From positions 1,424,940 through 1,488,939 of the forward strand of contig NZ_LT977071.1 in the NCBI RefSeq assembly GCF_900250075.1: 64,000 bases of DNA. The letters run 5' to 3'. The DNA comes from Cupriavidus taiwanensis (GTDB taxonomy: Bacteria; Pseudomonadota; Gammaproteobacteria; Burkholderiales; Burkholderiaceae). The position numbers were made by a program, and so were the translations under genes. The notes beneath the pieces are model-generated. The model had not been told where the DNA came from, searched no databases, and saw only the letters and a list, made by a program, of their open reading frames with translations. Each line of letters starts with the position of its first letter. The first letter of the stretch is position 1. Shown in pieces: positions 56,819-64,000 of this stretch.

Positions 56819-57136
56819 ATGAACAAGTTCGTCGCGACCGCGATCGCACTCTGCCTTGGCGCCGCTTCGCTGGCCGTGCAGGCACAAACCGGCGGCAAGC
56901 AGCAGTTCGATCCGTATTCCCAGGGTGCCAAGTCGGGCGAGAAGTTCGACCCGTACAGCCAGGGCGCCAAGGCCGGCGACAAGTTCGATCCGTACAGCCA
57001 GGGGGCGAACAAGAGCACCCGCACCGACCTGACCGACCCGTCCGCCGCCGACAAGAAGCCGGCCAAGCAAGGCACCAAGAAAAAGAACAACAAGAGCAGC
57101 AAGAAGAAAGCCACCCCCGCTCCGGCCGCCAGCTGA
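56819..57136 (+). CDS. Small secreted protein with tandem FDPYSQGAK repeats
   Basis: 105 residues. Signal peptide MNKFVATAIALCLGAASLAV then QAQT. Three copies of a 13-residue unit (FDPYSQGAK at 30, 43 and 56) followed by a Lys-rich tail (KKKNNKSSKKKATPAPA) that is strongly basic. AGGAGAAACC upstream of the ATG at 56819 confirms the start. Repeats are nearly perfect at both protein and DNA level, suggesting recent expansion. Ends at a strong terminator. Function unknown; binding of an acidic surface or polymer by the tail is possible. Confidence 0.8.
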   Translation: MNKFVATAIALCLGAASLAVQAQTGGKQQFDPYSQGAKSGEKFDPYSQGAKAGDKFDPYSQGANKSTRTDLTDPSAADKKPAKQGTKKKNNKSSKKKATPAPAAS

Positions 57137-57154
57137 ACCACGGCTGCCCCGGAT

Positions 57155-57186
57155 ACAAAAAAACCCGCCGCGGCGGGTTTTTTTGT
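57155..57186. terminator. Bidirectional terminator
   Basis: Palindrome with stem ACAAAAAAACCCGCCG (57155-57170) and its mirror to 57186: GC-rich hairpin flanked by A-run and T-run, so it works in both directions. Serves the repeat-protein gene and the convergent secreted-protein gene. Confidence 0.92.
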
Positions 57187-57230
57187 GCCCTCGCGGGCTA
57201 GGTGGCCATGGCGCCGGCCACGGGCATCTG

Positions 57231-58208
57231 CTACGGCGCCTGCGTGTCGCGCTCCAGCGCGGTGACATCGACGCGCTGCACCTTGTCGTCCTGGCGCACC
57301 TCGGTGCGCAGCACGAAAGCCTCGGCCGGGCAGTACCAGTCGGTGACGTGCATCACGGTGGGCTCGACCTGCACCAGTTCGCCACCGATCATCAGCGGCC
57401 CGAGCGAGGTGCGCTTGTCGTAGGAAATCGGCTGGCATTGCTTGCGGCCCATCAGGGTGTCGAGCATCTGCAGCCTGCCCACGTGGCGCGAACCGATATG
57501 GATGGTGGCCCGCTGCGCGTCCATGGTGCTGACCGCTTCATCGGAGCCCAGCGGATAGACCTTCAGCGAGACGCTGGAACTGAACACTTCGCCCTCCAGC
57601 GTGGTGCCTTCGCGCAGGTCCAGGCCGGCGTAGTTGAACACCCCCTTGCCGCGGAACGCCGCCTCGCCATACATGCGTGCATAGCGGGCGCGCGCGTTGA
57701 TGACGGCATGCTGGCTTTCGATGCTGGTCTGCGCCTCGGGCGCACTGCGCTCGATCACCACCTCGTGGACCTGGTTGGTGATCACCGGCGGCCCCATCAG
57801 CGCCGACAGCGCCGACTTGGAATTGACCTCGAGCTGGGCGCGGCACCCGGTCGGGCTGCGCTTTACATCGCGCAGGGTCATGCGAATCGACATCGGCATC
57901 ACGCCGTCGCCTTCCATCTGCACATGAGAGCCGGAGCTGAACCACGGCGCGTTGCACAGCACCGCCGCGGCGGCGGCCTGCGCCTGGCTGGCCGCCGCCT
58001 GGGCGATGCCGCCGGTGCCGGGCAGCACCGCCATGCCCTGGGCGCCGGCGGGTTGGGCGGAGAGCGTCCCAAACAACGCCACGAACGCCGCCGCGCACGC
58101 CAACAGGCCGGCCTGCCGGATTTGCTGAACCCCTGTCTTCACGTCGATCCCCGTCTGGATTGTCCCGCGCCCGGACTCGGCGCCCGTGCCGCTGATATCT
58201 GACTGCAT
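57231..58208 (-). CDS. Secreted protein of unknown function
   Basis: 325 residues with an unusually long amino-terminal leader before a signal-like segment (LLACAAAFVALFGTLSAQPA, cleavage near AGAQ). Then an Ala/Gln-rich stretch and a beta-rich domain with four to five Cys (VLCNAPWFSSG, SPTGCRAQLEVNS, GRKQCQPISYDK, DWYCPAEAFVL). ATG 58208 was chosen; GTG at 58211 is one codon earlier. Periplasmic disulfide-bonded protein is likely. No family recognised. Convergent with the repeat-protein gene. Confidence 0.75.
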   Translation of the reverse strand: MQSDISGTGAESGRGTIQTGIDVKTGVQQIRQAGLLACAAAFVALFGTLSAQPAGAQGMAVLPGTGGIAQAAASQAQAAAAAVLCNAPWFSSGSHVQMEGDGVMPMSIRMTLRDVKRSPTGCRAQLEVNSKSALSALMGPPVITNQVHEVVIERSAPEAQTSIESQHAVINARARYARMYGEAAFRGKGVFNYAGLDLREGTTLEGEVFSSSVSLKVYPLGSDEAVSTMDAQRATIHIGSRHVGRLQMLDTLMGRKQCQPISYDKRTSLGPLMIGGELVQVEPTVMHVTDWYCPAEAFVLRTEVRQDDKVQRVDVTALERDTQAP

Positions 58209-58599
58209 CACCTCGGAATTATGGCGTTTTTGTTGCGCATGTAACTGGTCATTTCACGCCGCCGTCGGTCTAACAGCCATGCCGACGACGATGCCGGGGC
58301 TCCTTCACCGGTTCGGTCGGCCACATATGCTTTATACATCTCATTTCTCAGACAACGGGCGCCGCCGCCACTTCCGGCGTCCGTCCGGAGTGACTTGGCC
58401 GCCGTGCTACCATTGCGCGCCTTGCGTATTCCAGCGGTTGTGGCGTTCCAAGCGCCTGGCGGTCACGGCGCGCCTGCAGTGCGCTCGCGCGGACATTCCG
58501 GTCCGGTGTCCACCGCCAGGCCCGGCTCTGCGTTGTGATGGCTTCCTCATCGCCACGCGACGCCCGAGACCTGGTTCGCCGCGCTTTTCCAGGAGATCC
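58209..58599. other. 391-base divergent promoter region before arnT
   Basis: No supported gene. Contains the promoters of the 58208 gene and of the arn operon; a TATACA-like -10 occurs near 58330. I did not find a clear PmrA box of the CTTAA-N5-CTTAA form. Confidence 0.5.
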
Positions 58600-60333
58600 A
58601 TGCGTAGTTCATCGACCTCGCGGTTTGTCGCCGCGCCGTCCATCGGAGCCACCGCAAGTACCGTCATGCTGGTTGGCCTGCTGATCCTGCTGGTCTGGTT
58701 CGGTACCCTGGACATGCGCCACCTGCTGCGCTCCGATGAAGGCCGCTACGCCGAGATTGCCCGCGAGATGGTCGCCACCGGCGACTGGGTCACGATCCGC
58801 TACCACGAACTCAAGTATTTCGAGAAACCGCCCTTCCACATGTGGGTGACGGCGCTGGCCTACACCCTGTTTGGCGTCGGCGACTGGCAGGCGCGCCTGT
58901 GCGTGGCGTTGTCCGGCATGCTCGGCATCGGCGTGTCGATGCTGGCCGCGGCCCGCTGGTACGGCTGCCGCGTGGCGATGCTGACCGGGCTGGTGCTGGT
59001 GTCGACGCCGATGTGGAATGTCGCCGGCCACTTCAATTCGCTCGACATGACGCTGTCCGCTGCCATGGCATGCGTGCTCGCCTGCATGCTGCTGGCCCAG
59101 CATCCGGCGGCCACGCCGGCCGTGCGGCGCAACTGGATGCTGGCGTGCTGGGCGGCGATGGGGGTGGCGGTGCTGGTCAAGGGCCTGGTCGGCCTGGCCT
59201 TGCCCGGCCTGGTGCTGGTGGTCTATACGCTGGCGACGCGCGACTGGAAGCTGTGGGGCCGCCTGCATCTGCTGGCCGGCGTCGCGGTGCTGCTGGCGGT
59301 CACGGTGCCGTGGTTCTGGCTGGTGTCCGAACGCAACCCGGAGTTCCTGCGCTTCTTCTTTATCCACGAGCACTGGCAGCGCTACACCTCCAACGTGCAC
59401 CACCGCGAGGGCGCGCTCTGGTTCTTCGTGCCGCTGCTGCTGGGCGGCTTCCTGCCCTGGCTGGGCCTGGTGCCGCAGATGTGGCAGGCGGTGCGCGATC
59501 GCGCCGGCGTGGCGCGCGGCAATGCGCCGCGGCCGTTCCAGCCGGCGCTGCTGGCCGGGCTGTGGGCGGTGGCGATCTTCGTTTTCTTCAGCCTGTCCGG
59601 CTCCAAGCTGCCGGGCTATATCGTGCCGGTCTTCCCCGCGCTGGCGCTGCTTGCCGGCGTGGCGCTGGATACCACCACGGAACGCGCGTGGCGCTGGCAG
59701 GTCAATGCCATGGTCGCGCTCGGCGTGATCGGGCTGATCGCGATGCCGTTCGTCGGCATGATGGAAAAGCCGGGCACGCCCAATGCGGTGTATCGTGAGT
59801 TTGCCGCATGGCTCGCGGTCGCCTTTGCCGTGATGCTGGGCGGCGCGCTGCTGGCTCGCCGGCTGCTGCGCACGCGCGGCGTGTTCCCCAGCATGGTGGC
59901 CTATGCGCTGGCCATGTTGCTCTGCGCCACGGTCGGACTGCGTGCCCACGAAGTGATGGGCCGGCCGGCTTCCGGCGCTGACCTGGTGCCCGCGATCAAT
60001 GCCGTGCTGGCGCCGGACATGCCGCTGTACAGCGTGCGGCTGCTGGACCACACGCTGCCGTTTTACCTGCGCCGCACGACGATCCTGGTCGAGCATCCGG
60101 ACGAACTCGAATTCGGCATCAGACAAGAGCCGCAGAAGTGGATCCCGAGCGTCGACCAGTTCATTGCGCGCTGGCAGGACGGCCAGCGCGCGGTGGCGAT
60201 CATGGCGCCGCAGACCTACGCCGCGCTGGCCGCGCGCGGCGTGCCGATGCACAAGATCGCCGGCGACCGCCGGCGCGTGGCGGTCGCCAATTTCGCCCTG
60301 CCCGGACCGCCAGCACAGACGCAAGCACCGTAA
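58600..60333 (+). CDS. arnT: Undecaprenyl phosphate-Ara4N: lipid A glycosyltransferase
   Basis: 577-residue GT-C transferase of the inner membrane that moves 4-amino-4-deoxy-L-arabinose from undecaprenyl phosphate to lipid A, giving polymyxin resistance. Motifs: amino-terminal loop DMRHLLRSDEGRYAEIAREM, DWVTIRYHELKYFEKPPFHM, KGLVGLALPGLVLVV, RYTSNVHHREGALWFF and FSLSGSKLPGYIVPVFPALA; about twelve helices. CCAGGAGATCC before the ATG fixes the start. First gene of the operon here, unlike arnBCADTEF of enterobacteria. Confidence 0.93.
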   Translation: MRSSSTSRFVAAPSIGATASTVMLVGLLILLVWFGTLDMRHLLRSDEGRYAEIAREMVATGDWVTIRYHELKYFEKPPFHMWVTALAYTLFGVGDWQARLCVALSGMLGIGVSMLAAARWYGCRVAMLTGLVLVSTPMWNVAGHFNSLDMTLSAAMACVLACMLLAQHPAATPAVRRNWMLACWAAMGVAVLVKGLVGLALPGLVLVVYTLATRDWKLWGRLHLLAGVAVLLAVTVPWFWLVSERNPEFLRFFFIHEHWQRYTSNVHHREGALWFFVPLLLGGFLPWLGLVPQMWQAVRDRAGVARGNAPRPFQPALLAGLWAVAIFVFFSLSGSKLPGYIVPVFPALALLAGVALDTTTERAWRWQVNAMVALGVIGLIAMPFVGMMEKPGTPNAVYREFAAWLAVAFAVMLGGALLARRLLRTRGVFPSMVAYALAMLLCATVGLRAHEVMGRPASGADLVPAINAVLAPDMPLYSVRLLDHTLPFYLRRTTILVEHPDELEFGIRQEPQKWIPSVDQFIARWQDGQRAVAIMAPQTYAALAARGVPMHKIAGDRRRVAVANFALPGPPAQTQAP

Positions 60334-60351
60334 TCCGCCAACCGCCTTGCC

Positions 60352-60723
60352 ATGACGCTTTCCACCTTTGCTTTCATCCTGACCGGCGTGCTGCTGAATG
60401 CGGCGGCGCAGCTGCTGCTCAAGGCCGGCGTCAACGCCGTCGGCGCCATCACGCTGGATCGCGGCACGCTGCTGGTCACGGCCCTGCGCGTGCTGACGCA
60501 ATGGCCGGTGCTGGCCGGGCTCACGCTGTACGTGGTCAGCGTGGGGGTCTGGATCGTGGGCCTGTCGCGCGTCGATGTGTCGATCGCCTATCCGATGCTG
60601 TCGCTGGGCTATGTGGTCAATGCGCTCGCGGCCTGGTGGCTGTTCGGCGAGATCATCGGCCCCTTGCGCGTGGCCGGCATCCTGCTGATACTGGCGGGCG
60701 TCTTCCTGATCGCCCGCTCCTGA
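60352..60723 (+). CDS. ArnE/ArnF-like small multidrug-resistance-fold protein
   Basis: 123-residue four-helix DMT/SMR protein: FAFILTGVLLNAAAQLLLKA, SRVDVSIAYPMLSLGYVVNA and LLILAGVFLIARS. In arn operons such proteins flip undecaprenyl phosphate-Ara4N across the membrane, usually as an ArnE-ArnF pair; only one copy is found here. Follows arnT by 18 bases. Confidence 0.85.
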   Translation: MTLSTFAFILTGVLLNAAAQLLLKAGVNAVGAITLDRGTLLVTALRVLTQWPVLAGLTLYVVSVGVWIVGLSRVDVSIAYPMLSLGYVVNALAAWWLFGEIIGPLRVAGILLILAGVFLIARS

Positions 60724-60775
60724 AGGCTGTCCGCGCCTTCGCCTGGCCTGACCGCCGCTGCCTCCTTCGCCTGCC

Positions 60776-61948
60776 ATGACCGCTTCCGCTCCCGCCTTCC
60801 TGCCGTTTGTGCGGCCCGAGATCGACGCCGCCGCCATTGCCGAAGTCGGCAAGGTGCTGGCCTCGGGCTGGATCACCTCCGGACCGAAGATGCAGGCCTT
60901 CGAGGCCGCGCTGTCCGACCTGTTCGGCGGGCGCCCGGTGCGCACCTTCGCCAACGGCTCGGCAACGATGGAAATCGCGCTGCGCATCGCCGACATCGGC
61001 CCCGGCGATGAAGTCATCACCACGCCGATCACGTGGGTCGCCACCGCCAACGTGGTGGTGGCCGTGGGGGCGAAACCGGTGTTCGTCGACATCGACCCGC
61101 GCACGCGCAACCTGGACCTCGATGCGGTCGAGGCCGCCATCACGCCGCGCACGCGCGCCATCATGCCGGTCTACCTGTCCGGGCTGCCGGTCGACATGGA
61201 GCGCCTGTACGCGATCGCCGCCAGGCACGGGCTGCGCGTGATCGAAGACGCGGCCCAGGCGATCGACTCGCGCTGGCGCGGCCAGCGCATCGGCGCCTTC
61301 GGCGACCTGGTCAGCTTCAGCTTCCAGGCCAACAAGAACATCACCACCATCGAAGGCGGCTGCCTGGTGATGAACACGCCCGAGGAAGCCGTGCGCGCCG
61401 AGCGCCTGCGGCTGCAGGGCGTGATCCGCACCGGCCTGGACGGCATGGATGTCGAGGAGCCGGGCGGCAAGTTCAACCTGACCGATGTCAACGCCGCGGT
61501 CGGCCTGGCCCAGCTGGAGCGGCTCGATGCCATCACCGCGCGCCGCGCCGAACTGGCCGACACCTATTTCCGCTGCGCCGCCGACCGCGGCCTGCAGGCC
61601 CTCGGCATCGAACTGCCGCAGGCGCTGGACCCGCAGGCGGCCACCACCAACTGGCACATGTTCCAGGTGGTGCTGCCGACCGACCGCATGCGGGGCGGGC
61701 CGGCACAGGCGCGGCAGAAGCTCATGGAAGCCATGCGCGAGCGCGGCATCGGCACCGGCGTGCACTACCCGCCGGTCCATCTTTTCACTTACTACCGCTC
61801 ACTCGGCTGGCGCGAAGGCATGCTGCCGAACGCCGAGCGCATCGGGCGCGGTATCGTCACGCTGCCGCTGTTCCCGGCGATGCAAGCCTCGGACGTGGAG
61901 CGGGTCTGCGCAATCCTCAGCGAAACATGCAAACGTCTTTCCCAATGA
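60776..61948 (+). CDS. arnB: UDP-4-amino-4-deoxy-L-arabinose aminotransferase
   Basis: 390-residue PLP aminotransferase of the DegT/ArnB family. Lys of the Schiff base in SFSFQANKNITTIEGG, pocket residues IEDAAQAIDSRWRG, substrate part GTGVHYPPVHLFTYYRSLG and the helix TWVATANVVVAVGAKPVFVD match. Makes the 4-amino sugar nucleotide. Its stop overlaps the arnC start (ATGA). Confidence 0.93.
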   Translation: MTASAPAFLPFVRPEIDAAAIAEVGKVLASGWITSGPKMQAFEAALSDLFGGRPVRTFANGSATMEIALRIADIGPGDEVITTPITWVATANVVVAVGAKPVFVDIDPRTRNLDLDAVEAAITPRTRAIMPVYLSGLPVDMERLYAIAARHGLRVIEDAAQAIDSRWRGQRIGAFGDLVSFSFQANKNITTIEGGCLVMNTPEEAVRAERLRLQGVIRTGLDGMDVEEPGGKFNLTDVNAAVGLAQLERLDAITARRAELADTYFRCAADRGLQALGIELPQALDPQAATTNWHMFQVVLPTDRMRGGPAQARQKLMEAMRERGIGTGVHYPPVHLFTYYRSLGWREGMLPNAERIGRGIVTLPLFPAMQASDVERVCAILSETCKRLSQ

Positions 61949-62901
61949 GCCCGGTCCAGGTCTCGGTCGTCATTCCGGTCTACAACGAAGAAGACGGGCT
62001 GCAAGCCCTGTTCGATCGCCTCTATCCGGCGCTGGATGGCCTCGGCGAATCCTACGAGATCATCTTCATCAACGACGGCAGCGTCGACCGCTCGGCGCAG
62101 CTGCTGGCGGCGCAGTTCCACAAGCGCCCGGACGTGACCCGGGTGGTGCTGTTCAATGGCAATTTCGGCCAGCACATGGCGATCCTGGCGGGCTTCGAGC
62201 ACACCCGCGGCAAGATCGTGATCACGCTCGACGCCGACCTGCAGAATCCCCCCGAGGAAATCCCGCGCCTGGTCGAGACCATGCGCGCCGGCCACGACTA
62301 CGTCGGCACCATCCGCCGCCAGCGCAACGACACCGCGTTCCGCCGCTATGCCTCGCGTGCGATGAACCGGCTGCGCGAGCGCATCACCAGGATCCGCATG
62401 ACCGACCAGGGCTGCATGCTGCGCGCCTATGACCGCAGCGTGATCGACACCATCAACGCCTGCCGCGAGGTCAATACCTTCATCCCGGCGCTGGCGTACA
62501 CCTTTGCCGCGAACCCGGTCGAGATCGAAGTCGGCCACGAGCAGCGCCACGCGGGTGAATCGAAATACTCGCTGTACCAGCTGATCCGCCTGAATTTCGA
62601 CCTGGTCACCGGCTTCTCGATCGTGCCGCTGCAGTGGTTCTCGGCCATCGGCACCTTGCTGTCGCTGCTGTCGGGGGTGCTGTTCGTGGTGCTGCTGGTG
62701 CGGCGCTTCGTGCTGGGTTCCGAAGTGCAGGGGCTGTTCACGCTGTTCGCCATGAACTTCTTCCTGATCGGCATCCTGCTGTTCGGCGTGGGCCTGCTGG
62801 GCGAATACGTCGGCCGCATCTACCAGGAAGTGCGCGACCGCCCGCGCTACCGCATCAAGGCCATCCTCGAGGCCGACCCGGCCCGCACCGTGGAGCCATG
62901 A
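61945..62901 (+). CDS. arnC: Undecaprenyl-phosphate 4-deoxy-4-formamido-L-arabinose transferase
   Basis: 318-residue GT2 enzyme with two carboxy-terminal helices. VSVVIPVYNEEDGLQALFDR, LDADLQNPPEEIPRL (DxD), TFIPALAYTFAANPVEIEVG, and membrane segments LFTLFAMNFFLIGILLFGVG are typical. I chose ATG 61945, overlapping arnB's stop; ATG 61927 would add six residues. Its own stop overlaps the next start. Confidence 0.93.
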   Translation: MSPVQVSVVIPVYNEEDGLQALFDRLYPALDGLGESYEIIFINDGSVDRSAQLLAAQFHKRPDVTRVVLFNGNFGQHMAILAGFEHTRGKIVITLDADLQNPPEEIPRLVETMRAGHDYVGTIRRQRNDTAFRRYASRAMNRLRERITRIRMTDQGCMLRAYDRSVIDTINACREVNTFIPALAYTFAANPVEIEVGHEQRHAGESKYSLYQLIRLNFDLVTGFSIVPLQWFSAIGTLLSLLSGVLFVVLLVRRFVLGSEVQGLFTLFAMNFFLIGILLFGVGLLGEYVGRIYQEVRDRPRYRIKAILEADPARTVEP

Positions 62902-63842
62902 TGCGCGCCGTCGTCTTTGCCTATCACAATGTCGGCGACCGCTGCCTGCGCGTACTGCATGCGCGCGGCGTGGAGGTGGCGCTGGTGATCACCCACCGCG
63001 ACCGGCCCGACGAGAACATCTGGTTCCGCCGCGTGGCGGACACCGCCGCCGAGCTGGGCGTGCCGTTCCTCTATGGCGAGGACCCGGCCGATCCCGCTGT
63101 CGAACAGGCAGTGCGCGACGCGCGCCCGGATGTCATCTTCTCGTTCTACTATCGCGCCATGATCCCCGCCGGCGTGCTGGCGCTGGCGCCGGGCGGCGCG
63201 TTCAACATGCACGGCTCGCTGCTGCCGAAGTACCGCGGCCGCGTGCCGGTCAACTGGGCAGTGCTGCACGGCGAGACCGAGACCGGCGCCACGCTGCACG
63301 TGATGGAAGCCAGGCCGGACGCGGGCGATATCGTCGACCAGACCGCCGTGCCGATCCTGCCCGACGATACCGCCGGCGAAGTGTTCGAGAAGGTCACCGT
63401 GGCGGCCGAGCAGACGCTGTGGCGCGCGCTGCCCGCGATGATGGCAGGACAGACGCCGCGCCGCCCGAACCGGCTGGCCGAAGGCAGCTATTACTCGGGG
63501 CGCAAGCCCGAGGACGGCCGCATCGACTGGAACCGGTCCGCCGCCGAGGTCTACAACCTGATCCGCGCGGTCGCACCGCCCTACCCCGGCGCGTTCACGG
63601 AAGTTGGCGGGCAGCGCTTCATCGTGGCGCAGGCACGCCGGCCGCTGCCGGGTGCGGTGCCGCCGATTGCCGCCGGCACGCCAACCGGCCTGCAGGTGCG
63701 CGACGGCCAGGTCATCGGCGTGTGCGGCGACGGCGGCCTGGTCATCGTCACGCGGCTAGCGGCACCGGACGGCGCTGCCGTCACGCCGCAGGCGCTTGCC
63801 CTGCATCTCCATACCGAACAGTCCGACGAGGGAAACCGATGA
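62898..63842 (+). CDS. ArnA-type formyltransferase (separate gene)
   Basis: 314 residues, corresponding to the amino-terminal formyltransferase half of ArnA. MRAVVFAYHNVGDRCLRVLH, catalytic FNMHGSLLPKYRGRVPVNWA with Asn and His, HGETETGATLHVMEARPDAG, and PYPGAFTEVGG. Formylates the UDP-amino sugar with N10-formyl-THF. In E. coli this is fused to the decarboxylase; here its stop overlaps the next gene's start (ATGA), so they are co-translated as two proteins. Confidence 0.92.
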   Translation: MMRAVVFAYHNVGDRCLRVLHARGVEVALVITHRDRPDENIWFRRVADTAAELGVPFLYGEDPADPAVEQAVRDARPDVIFSFYYRAMIPAGVLALAPGGAFNMHGSLLPKYRGRVPVNWAVLHGETETGATLHVMEARPDAGDIVDQTAVPILPDDTAGEVFEKVTVAAEQTLWRALPAMMAGQTPRRPNRLAEGSYYSGRKPEDGRIDWNRSAAEVYNLIRAVAPPYPGAFTEVGGQRFIVAQARRPLPGAVPPIAAGTPTGLQVRDGQVIGVCGDGGLVIVTRLAAPDGAAVTPQALALHLHTEQSDEGNR

Positions 63843-64000
63843 AAAAGGTCCTGATTCTCGGCGTCAACGGCTTCATCGGCCACCACCTGACGCGCCGCAT
63901 CCTGGAAACCACGCCGTGGGAGGTCTACGGCATGGACATGAACACGGACCGCCTGGGCGACCTCGTCGACCATCCGCGCATGCACTTCTTCGAGGGCGAC
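63839..64000 (+). CDS. ArnA-type UDP-glucuronate decarboxylase (partial, 3' end outside window)
   Basis: 54 residues visible: KKVLILGVNGFIGHHLTRRI, GMDMNTDRLGDLVDHPRMHF. The GxxGFIG cofactor loop identifies the NAD-dependent decarboxylase half of ArnA, which oxidises and decarboxylates UDP-glucuronate. Start ATG 63839 overlaps the formyltransferase stop. Cut by the window end, so completeness is unknown. Confidence 0.88.
   Translation, partial: MKKVLILGVNGFIGHHLTRRILETTPWEVYGMDMNTDRLGDLVDHPRMHFFEGD

Noticed and set aside
58209..58599. PmrA box upstream of arnT
   Set aside because: Searched by eye for CTTAA-N5-CTTAA; only weak AT segments are present, so it was not called.
58609..61164. 851-residue open frame on the minus strand
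   Set aside because: Antisense of arnT, arnE/F-like and arnB, each with strong motifs on the plus strand.

Overview
The window is GC-rich, tightly packed bacterial chromosome with short intergenic gaps and many 1-4 base gene overlaps. The gene set points to a beta-proteobacterium of the Burkholderiaceae, most like Cupriavidus or Ralstonia: Bug-type tripartite tricarboxylate receptor, Gram-negative porin ending in Phe, DUF2917 beside a GcvA-like LysR gene, MetR/MetE pair, arn lipid A operon. This assignment is inferred from gene content; no rRNA or database match was available. No phage, transposase, integrase or CRISPR array was seen.

Layout. (1) 1-1672: amino-terminal part of a UvrA-type excinuclease, cut by the window edge. 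(2) 1795-16719: a large sulfur-scavenging region. On the minus strand an oligopeptide/nickel-type ABC importer operon (binding protein, two permeases, AhpD-like protein, fused double ATPase). Divergently on the plus strand an FMN reductase, three tandem DszC/SfnB-type flavin monooxygenase-like proteins, a DszA/SfnG/NtaA-type FMNH2 monooxygenase and a MetQ-MetN-MetI-type importer. (3) 16792-20007: a patch that looks less GC-rich, with a DUF5625 protein, two overlapping lipoprotein genes and an alpha/beta hydrolase. (4) 20522-27905: a catabolic locus on the minus strand, with intradiol ring-cleavage dioxygenase, SDR, BKACE-type keto-acid cleavage enzyme, quinone oxidoreductase, cupin, porin, Bug receptor and a LacI regulator. 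Two LacI-type operators, one before the dioxygenase and one before the porin, tie it together. (5) 28115-42169: mixed housekeeping and regulation: serine hydrolase with MarR regulator and a perfect operator, ribA, Lrp-type regulator, metR/metE with a perfect MetR box, DUF1254 lipoprotein, muconolactone isomerase-like protein, and a fused Nudix-metallo-beta-lactamase protein. (6) 42209-45736: tRNA-Arg(ACG), an outer-membrane barrel-like protein, a diguanylate cyclase, a palindromic repeat and tRNA-Leu(CAG). (7) 45833-51178: a uracil catabolism operon of the URC type (URC1, URC4/DUF1688, uracil phosphoribosyltransferase, RutR-like TetR regulator, cytosine deaminase-like amidohydrolase) behind a RutR-like palindrome. 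(8) 51403-58208: acyltransferase, MFS transporter with a coupled 46-residue membrane microprotein, LysR, DUF2917, amino-acid binding protein, a small secreted repeat protein and a secreted protein of unknown function. (9) 58600-64000: the arn operon for 4-amino-4-deoxy-L-arabinose modification of lipid A, with ArnA split into two genes; the last gene is cut by the window end.

The strongest leads are the URC operon with its RutR-like operator, the LacI-controlled ring-cleavage operon whose substrate is unknown, and the sulfur-scavenging cluster with an AhpD-like gene inside an importer operon and three tandem SfnB/DszC paralogues.
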